From Paraperlucidibaca sp. (GTDB lineage: Bacteria > Pseudomonadota > Gammaproteobacteria > Pseudomonadales > Moraxellaceae): a stretch of 38,040 nucleotides of DNA. The DNA lies in assembly GCA_018066805.1 (NCBI GenBank), contig JAGPVX010000035.1:1-38040 (forward strand). The letters run 5' to 3'. The notes beneath the pieces are model-generated. The model was not told the origin of the DNA. It ran no database searches and was given only the letters and a program-made list of their open reading frames with translations. This document shows positions 33,825 to 38,040 of this stretch, one piece after another. Position 1 is the stretch's first letter. Every line of letters starts with the position of its first letter. Made by a program: the position numbers and the translations under genes.

Positions 33825-34670
33825 ATGCGTCTGGAATTTACCAAGATGCACGGTCTCGGCAACGACTTTCTGATGCTGGACTTGGTATCGCAACGCGCCC
33901 GTCTCGATGCGCAGCTTATCCGCCGCTTAGCCGACCGCAACACCGGCGTCGGCTTCGATCAGCTGCTCATTGTTGAGGCGCCAACACGCCCCGATGTTGA
34001 CTTCCGCTACCGTATTTTCAATGCCGATGGCTCTGAAGTGTCGCAGTGCGGCAATGGCGCACGCTGCTTTGCCCGCTTCGTGCGCGACCGCCGCCTCACC
34101 CGCAAAGACCAACTCTCGGTGGAAACTGCCAGCGGCGTTATCCAGCTCGACATTACCGCCAATGGCTGGGTCACCGTTGATATGGGCGCACCTATACTCG
34201 CGCCTGCTGCCATTCCCTTTAAAGCCGATATGGAAGCACTGGACTACGACTTAGTGCTGCCTGATCGCACGCTGCGCATTGCCGCCGTGAGCATGGGTAA
34301 CCCGCACTCAGTCTTACGTGTGGAGTCGGTAGCGAATGCGCCCGTGGCCGAGATTGGGCCATTGATTGAAGCCCACAAAAGCTTCCCAGAGCGCGTCAAT
34401 GCCGGCTTTATGGAGGTTGTGCATCGCGGCCATATCCGGCTACGTGTGTATGAGCGTGGCACTGGCGAGACGCAAGCGTGTGGCACTGGAGCTTGTGCTG
34501 CCGTGGTCGCTGGCATTCGCTGGGGCTTACTCGACTCCACCGTGCGCGTAAGCCTGCCCGGTGGCGAGCTGACTATTTCATGGGCTGGTGGCGAGACCTC
34601 GGTGATGATGACTGGGCCCACGGCGCGCGTGTTCGATGGCGTACTGCGCATTGGTGAGGGCACGGCGTGA
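33825..34670 (+). CDS. dapF: Diaminopimelate epimerase
   Basis: DapF interconverts LL- and meso-diaminopimelate for lysine and peptidoglycan synthesis, without cofactor. The 281-aa protein has [15 protein letters not shown], the first active-site Cys in [13 protein letters not shown] (about residue 73), [11 protein letters not shown], and the second in [11 protein letters not shown] (about residue 221). GGAGCC precedes the ATG. Its stop overlaps the GTG of the DUF484 gene by four bases. Confidence 0.97.
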   Translation: MRLEFTKMHGLGNDFLMLDLVSQRARLDAQLIRRLADRNTGVGFDQLLIVEAPTRPDVDFRYRIFNADGSEVSQCGNGARCFARFVRDRRLTRKDQLSVETASGVIQLDITANGWVTVDMGAPILAPAAIPFKADMEALDYDLVLPDRTLRIAAVSMGNPHSVLRVESVANAPVAEIGPLIEAHKSFPERVNAGFMEVVHRGHIRLRVYERGTGETQACGTGACAAVVAGIRWGLLDSTVRVSLPGGELTISWAGGETSVMMTGPTARVFDGVLRIGEGTA

Positions 34671-35368
34671 GCTCGTCATTGAGCACTCGCTTAAATGATG
34701 CTGAGGTCGCGGCATGGCTCGCTGAGCATCCTGAGTTTTTCGAGCACCATCCTGAGCTGCTGGCCACGTTGCATATTCGCCATGAGCACCAAGGCCGCGC
34801 AGTGTCTTTGATCGAGCGTCAAGTTACGCAGCTACGCCGCCATAACGATGAACTCAGCGAGCGCCTGGAAGAAATGATTCAGGCGGCCAGCCATAACGAC
34901 GCACTGTTTGAGCAACTCAGCAATGTGCTCTTGCGCGTAGTCGGCAGCGCCAGCATCGCGCAAATGGGCACACGCTTATTTAACGAATTACGCGAGCCCT
35001 TCCACTGCCAGCAAGTGACCATGTTGCTGCTACAAGAGCAGGCACCAATGCCGTGGCGTGCGGTATCCGTTAGCGCATTTGATAAACGCCTGCCTGGCCT
35101 TTTAGCTGGCCGCCGCGCCTTAGCGGGCAAATGGCGTCGAGATGAGTTTCGCTTCTTATTTGGCGACGATGGCCTGAACTTAAGCTCGGCAGCCATCATT
35201 CCGCTCTGTGCCGGCGAGCAAGTCATTGGCGTCTTAAACTTAGGCTCAACCGAAGCCAGCCACTTTCGCTCAAGCATGGATACGATGTTTATCTCGCACT
35301 TGGGCGATGTCGTTGGCGAGCTGCTCGGGCGCTTTTTACGCCACCCAAATAGTCCCGACTTAGCATGA
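34667..35368 (+). CDS. DUF484 family protein
   Basis: It starts with GTG at 34667, inside the dapF stop (GTGA). The 233-aa protein opens with [20 protein letters not shown]-type sequence, then the basic segment [20 protein letters not shown] and a coiled stretch to about residue 80, followed by a GAF-like domain ([20 protein letters not shown] to [15 protein letters not shown]). This is the standard layout of DUF484 proteins, which lie between dapF and xerC in many gammaproteobacteria. The function is not established. Confidence 0.93.
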   Translation: MSSSLSTRLNDAEVAAWLAEHPEFFEHHPELLATLHIRHEHQGRAVSLIERQVTQLRRHNDELSERLEEMIQAASHNDALFEQLSNVLLRVVGSASIAQMGTRLFNELREPFHCQQVTMLLLQEQAPMPWRAVSVSAFDKRLPGLLAGRRALAGKWRRDEFRFLFGDDGLNLSSAAIIPLCAGEQVIGVLNLGSTEASHFRSSMDTMFISHLGDVVGELLGRFLRHPNSPDLA

Positions 35369-36279
35369 GCTTCGCAGAGGATATCGCTGCCTTTTTGAGC
35401 TACTTAAGCAGCCAGCGCCTCGCCTCGCCGCACACTACCAAAGCCTACGCGCGCGACCTGAATGCCCTTGTTGAGTTTTTTGCCAATCACGGTGTCAGCA
35501 ACTGGCGCGACTTCACACGGCCGCTGCTAGAAGCGTGGATAGGCGAATGCCGCGATCGCGACCTGATCACGCGCAGCATTGCCCGCCAGCTCTCGGCGGT
35601 GCGGCGCTTCTATGATCATCTCTCGCGCACGCAAGAGGTGGGCGAACATCCAACGCGTGGCTATCAGATGAAGCAGCGCGGCGTTGCCCTGCCGCAAGTG
35701 CTCGATGTTGACCACATTCAGCAATTACTCGATGCCCCGCCTCCTAGTGAGGAAAAGGCCTTAATTTTGTGGCATCGAGACAAGGCCATGCTTGAGCTTT
35801 TTTATTCCTCCGGCCTGCGTTTAGCCGAGCTATCGCAACTCAAACTTAGTGACATCGATTTAAGTGCCGGCCTAGTCACCGTAGTCGGCAAAGGTCGAAA
35901 GGTGCGCGTGTTGCCAGTGGGGAAAATGGCACGCGAAGCTATCTTGACGTGGTTAGGTACGCGGCCAAAGTTTGTTCGCGTTGGTACCGAGAGCTGGTTG
36001 TTTTTGAGTCAGCGCGGCGACCGCTTAACCGAGCGCAGTATTCAGGCGCGCTTAGTGCATCAGGCCAAACGCGTCGGCCTCGATAGGCGCTTATATCCGC
36101 ATTTGTTGAGGCATTCTTTTGCCTCGCATCTGCTAGAGTCCAGCCACGACTTGCGCGCGGTGCAAGAGCTGCTCGGTCATAGCGATATTCGCGCCACTCA
36201 AATCTACACACATTTAGATTTTCAGCACTTGGCGGCGGTCTACGACCAAGCCCATCCGCGCGCAAAAACCAAACCCTAA
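35365..36279 (+). CDS. xerC: Tyrosine recombinase XerC
   Basis: XerC acts with XerD at the dif site to resolve chromosome dimers. The 304-aa protein has the N-terminal SAM-like DNA-binding domain (LSSQRLASPHTTKAYARDLN), then the catalytic domain with Arg in YSSGLRLAELSQLK, Lys in VVGKGRKVRVLPV, HLLRHSFASHLLE (His-x-x-Arg), LLGHSDI and the nucleophile Tyr in ATQIYTHLDFQHL. The ATG overlaps the DUF484 stop by four bases (ATGA). Its place in the dapF-DUF484-xerC-HAD block identifies XerC rather than XerD or a phage integrase. Confidence 0.97.
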   Translation: MSFAEDIAAFLSYLSSQRLASPHTTKAYARDLNALVEFFANHGVSNWRDFTRPLLEAWIGECRDRDLITRSIARQLSAVRRFYDHLSRTQEVGEHPTRGYQMKQRGVALPQVLDVDHIQQLLDAPPPSEEKALILWHRDKAMLELFYSSGLRLAELSQLKLSDIDLSAGLVTVVGKGRKVRVLPVGKMAREAILTWLGTRPKFVRVGTESWLFLSQRGDRLTERSIQARLVHQAKRVGLDRRLYPHLLRHSFASHLLESSHDLRAVQELLGHSDIRATQIYTHLDFQHLAAVYDQAHPRAKTKP

Positions 36280-36303
36280 AGCGCATATGGCGCGGGAGTA
36301 CGC

Positions 36304-37002
36304 ATGACCCCGATTCGCCTGATTACCTTCGATCTCGACAACACGCTTTGGGATGTGGAGCCGGTGATTGTTCGCGCCGATGCCGCCATGCACAACTGGC
36401 TTGCACAAGCGCATCCCGAATGGAAAGCGCTCGCACACGCCGACTTTTTAGCGTGTCGACGCGAGGCATGGGAGCTGCTTGTCGAGCAGCGCCACAACAT
36501 GACTGCGCTGCGCATTACGACGTTAGAAATTGCACTGGCCCAATGCGGCATTAGCGATGAGCAAGCGCAGCTTTCAGCGCGCGCGGCATTTGCGGTTTTT
36601 TATGCTGAACGCAATAACATCACGCTGTTTGATGATGCCATCGAGATGCTGCAAACCTTGGCGAATCGTTACGACTTACACGCAATTAGCAATGGCAATG
36701 CCGACATTACAAAAATGCCAATTGCGCCGTATTTTCGGGCCAATTTTTCGGCTGAAAGTGTCGGTGCAGCTAAGCCTGATCCAGCGCCGTTTTTAGCGGC
36801 ACTGAAATACGCCGGTGTTAGTCCAAGCGGCGCAGTGCATGTTGGCGATCATCCCGAGCAAGATGTGGCGGCGGCGCAAGCGGTGGGCATGCGCGCGATT
36901 TGGTTTAATCCGCAGCGCGCAGCATGGCCATTGGCTGGCAAACCAGATGCCGAAGTACATGCGTTAGCGGACTTGGCGGAAGCGATTATTTCGCTGAATT
37001 AA
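36304..37002 (+). CDS. HAD-family hydrolase (YigB-like)
   Basis: The 232-aa protein is a class I HAD phosphatase: motif I TFDLDNTLWDV (nucleophile Asp near residue 10), motif II AISNGNADI, motif III Lys in VGAAKPDPAPF, and motif IV VHVGDHPEQDVAAAQAVGMR. A helical cap lies between motifs I and II. YigB of this family acts on FMN and 5-amino-6-ribitylamino-uracil phosphate in riboflavin metabolism, and the same position after xerC suggests orthology, but the substrate is not shown by sequence. Confidence 0.9.
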   Translation: MTPIRLITFDLDNTLWDVEPVIVRADAAMHNWLAQAHPEWKALAHADFLACRREAWELLVEQRHNMTALRITTLEIALAQCGISDEQAQLSARAAFAVFYAERNNITLFDDAIEMLQTLANRYDLHAISNGNADITKMPIAPYFRANFSAESVGAAKPDPAPFLAALKYAGVSPSGAVHVGDHPEQDVAAAQAVGMRAIWFNPQRAAWPLAGKPDAEVHALADLAEAIISLN

Positions 37003-37081
37003 GGCTACACTGATGGCGGCCTGCTTGGCCGAAAATCATGCTCAATCTAGCGCTCTGCTAGCTCGGCATTTTACTCGCAGG

Positions 37082-37993
37082 CTAGTGCCGCTCGCGCTCA
37101 GCCATCGGCGCCATGTGTAACGTGATATCGCACTCTGGCAGTACAGCACGCACCGCATCTTCGACCTCATCACAGAGCGTGTGCGCCTCACCAACACTAA
37201 GCTGTCCTGGCACCAATAAGTTGCCATCAACAAAACGTCGACGACCAGACTTTCGCGTTCGCAGCGCACTAACCTCAGTACCAGCGGGCAATGTTTTTGC
37301 TAATGCTTCATCTAGCTTGCGCAACTCATTCGCCGGTAAAGCCTCGTCCATCAGGCCCGCTAAAGCTGGTGCTAACACACGCAGTCCGGTGAGAAATAAA
37401 TGCACTGAAACTGCTAAGGCTAATATTGGATCTAGCCAGGCCTGCGAAGGCAAAAGCCAGATCACCGCCAAGCCAGCAACAATAGCTACCGAAGTCCAAA
37501 CATCAGAAAGTAGGTGCTCGGCATCGGCGCGCAGCACAAGACTATCTTCCTCACGCGCGACTCGAAATAGCTTCCACGCTGTAGCCCCGTTTAGTGCCGA
37601 AGCGAGCACGGTGATAAGCAAGCCAAAACTCATCTGCGTTAATGGTGCTGGACTCTGTAGACGCCCCCAGGCGGCAGCAGCGATGCCAACAGCAGCCACG
37701 ATAATTAACAAGCCCTCGGCTGCTGCTGCAAAATACTCTGCTTTATCATGGCCAAATGGATGCTCTGCATCTGCTGGCTGCGCGGCGATCGTGAGCACAT
37801 AAAGCGCAAAGCCGGCAGCAGCGAGATTAACTAATGACTCTAGCGCATCAGACAGAATGCTTATCGAGCCAGTCAGCGACCACGCCCACGTTTTTAGCGC
37901 CATCGTTGCCAAGGCCGTGATGATAGACAGCACGGCCATTTTTTGTAGCCGCGAGAGTCTTAGTGGCACTTTAGCGTTTACAGAGTGGCTCAC
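37082..37993 (-). CDS. Cation diffusion facilitator family transporter
   Basis: This 303-aa inner-membrane protein exports divalent metals such as Zn, Fe, Cd or Mn by proton antiport. Six transmembrane helices are visible in the first 210 residues, starting with LSIITALATMALKTWAWSLT. The metal sites of the family are SDALESLVNLAA (helix 2, with Asp three residues before Glu rather than the usual four-residue spacing) and HLLSDVWTSVA (helix 5). HPFGHDKAEYFAAAAEGLLI lies in helix 3. The C-terminal soluble domain (about 210-303) includes LVPGQLSVGEAHTLCDEVED and ends HMAPMAERERH. It resembles FieF; the metal is undecided. Confidence 0.9.
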   Translation of the reverse strand: MSHSVNAKVPLRLSRLQKMAVLSIITALATMALKTWAWSLTGSISILSDALESLVNLAAAGFALYVLTIAAQPADAEHPFGHDKAEYFAAAAEGLLIIVAAVGIAAAAWGRLQSPAPLTQMSFGLLITVLASALNGATAWKLFRVAREEDSLVLRADAEHLLSDVWTSVAIVAGLAVIWLLPSQAWLDPILALAVSVHLFLTGLRVLAPALAGLMDEALPANELRKLDEALAKTLPAGTEVSALRTRKSGRRRFVDGNLLVPGQLSVGEAHTLCDEVEDAVRAVLPECDITLHMAPMAERERH

Positions 37994-38040
37994 CCGTGAG
38001 CGCCCGAGTCGGCCTCAGGTGGCACTTCGTTTATGCGTCC

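Noticed and set aside
37018-37034. Hairpin CGGCC-TGCTT-GGCCG after the HAD gene as a terminator
   Set aside because: The stem is only five pairs and no T-run follows on either strand.

Overview
The window comes from a gammaproteobacterium of moderate GC content. Three syntenic core blocks suggest this: tsaE-amidase-mutL-miaA-hfq-hflX-hflK-hflC-hisZ-purA, lptM-lysA-dapF-DUF484-xerC-HAD with divergent cyaY, and secB-grxC-rhodanese near ntrBC. This layout is typical of Pseudomonas-like and Cellvibrio-like lineages. The MutL carries the endonuclease motif found in bacteria that lack MutH, so an enteric bacterium is unlikely. I cannot name the genus.

Region 1, 1-4365, accessory: this looks like the right-hand end of an integrated element. 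It starts with a decayed P4/D5-type primase-helicase pseudogene (one frameshift, four in-frame amber codons). Next is a terminator-like hairpin and an AT-rich stretch bounded by an 11-bp inverted repeat. A tight leftward five-gene operon of membrane-linked unknowns follows: a 365-aa anchored helical protein, a protein with four FGG repeats, a TM/coiled-coil protein, an EcsC-family protein and a glycine-zipper peptide. A divergent XRE regulator faces a promoter region with nested palindromes. The element ends in a 21-bp fragment that reads as the 3' end of a tRNA-Leu gene (probable att site), followed by a rho-independent terminator that probably belonged to that tRNA. This operon is the best candidate in the window for an undescribed system.

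Region 2, 4449-19002, core, almost all leftward: DUF445 membrane protein, DUF2505 protein, purA, hisZ, hflC, hflK, hflX, hfq, miaA, mutL, amidase, tsaE, then queG (+) and orn (-). These cover purine and histidine synthesis, FtsH quality control, RNA chaperoning, tRNA modification, mismatch repair and cell-wall splitting.

Region 3, 19084-27457, core: rsgA, rhodanese, grxC and secB rightward; trmL leftward; a sigma factor, putative anti-sigma protein and DUF3106 operon rightward; the ntrBC nitrogen two-component pair leftward; rimO rightward.

Region 4, 27458-31803, accessory: a large imperfect stem-loop repeat follows rimO. Then come gene cassettes with a well-formed integron attC site (28803-28900) and a collapsed second one (29375-29401), with no integrase in view. 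They encode two membrane proteins of unknown role. After them lie an NTF2-like protein, a YajD-type HNH protein, a CPXCG zinc-ribbon protein and a nitronate monooxygenase.

Region 5, 31862-37993, core: cyaY (-) and lptM-lysA-dapF-DUF484-xerC-HAD (+), with tight overlaps from dapF to xerC, then a leftward cation diffusion facilitator. No intact rRNA or tRNA gene and no CRISPR array was seen.
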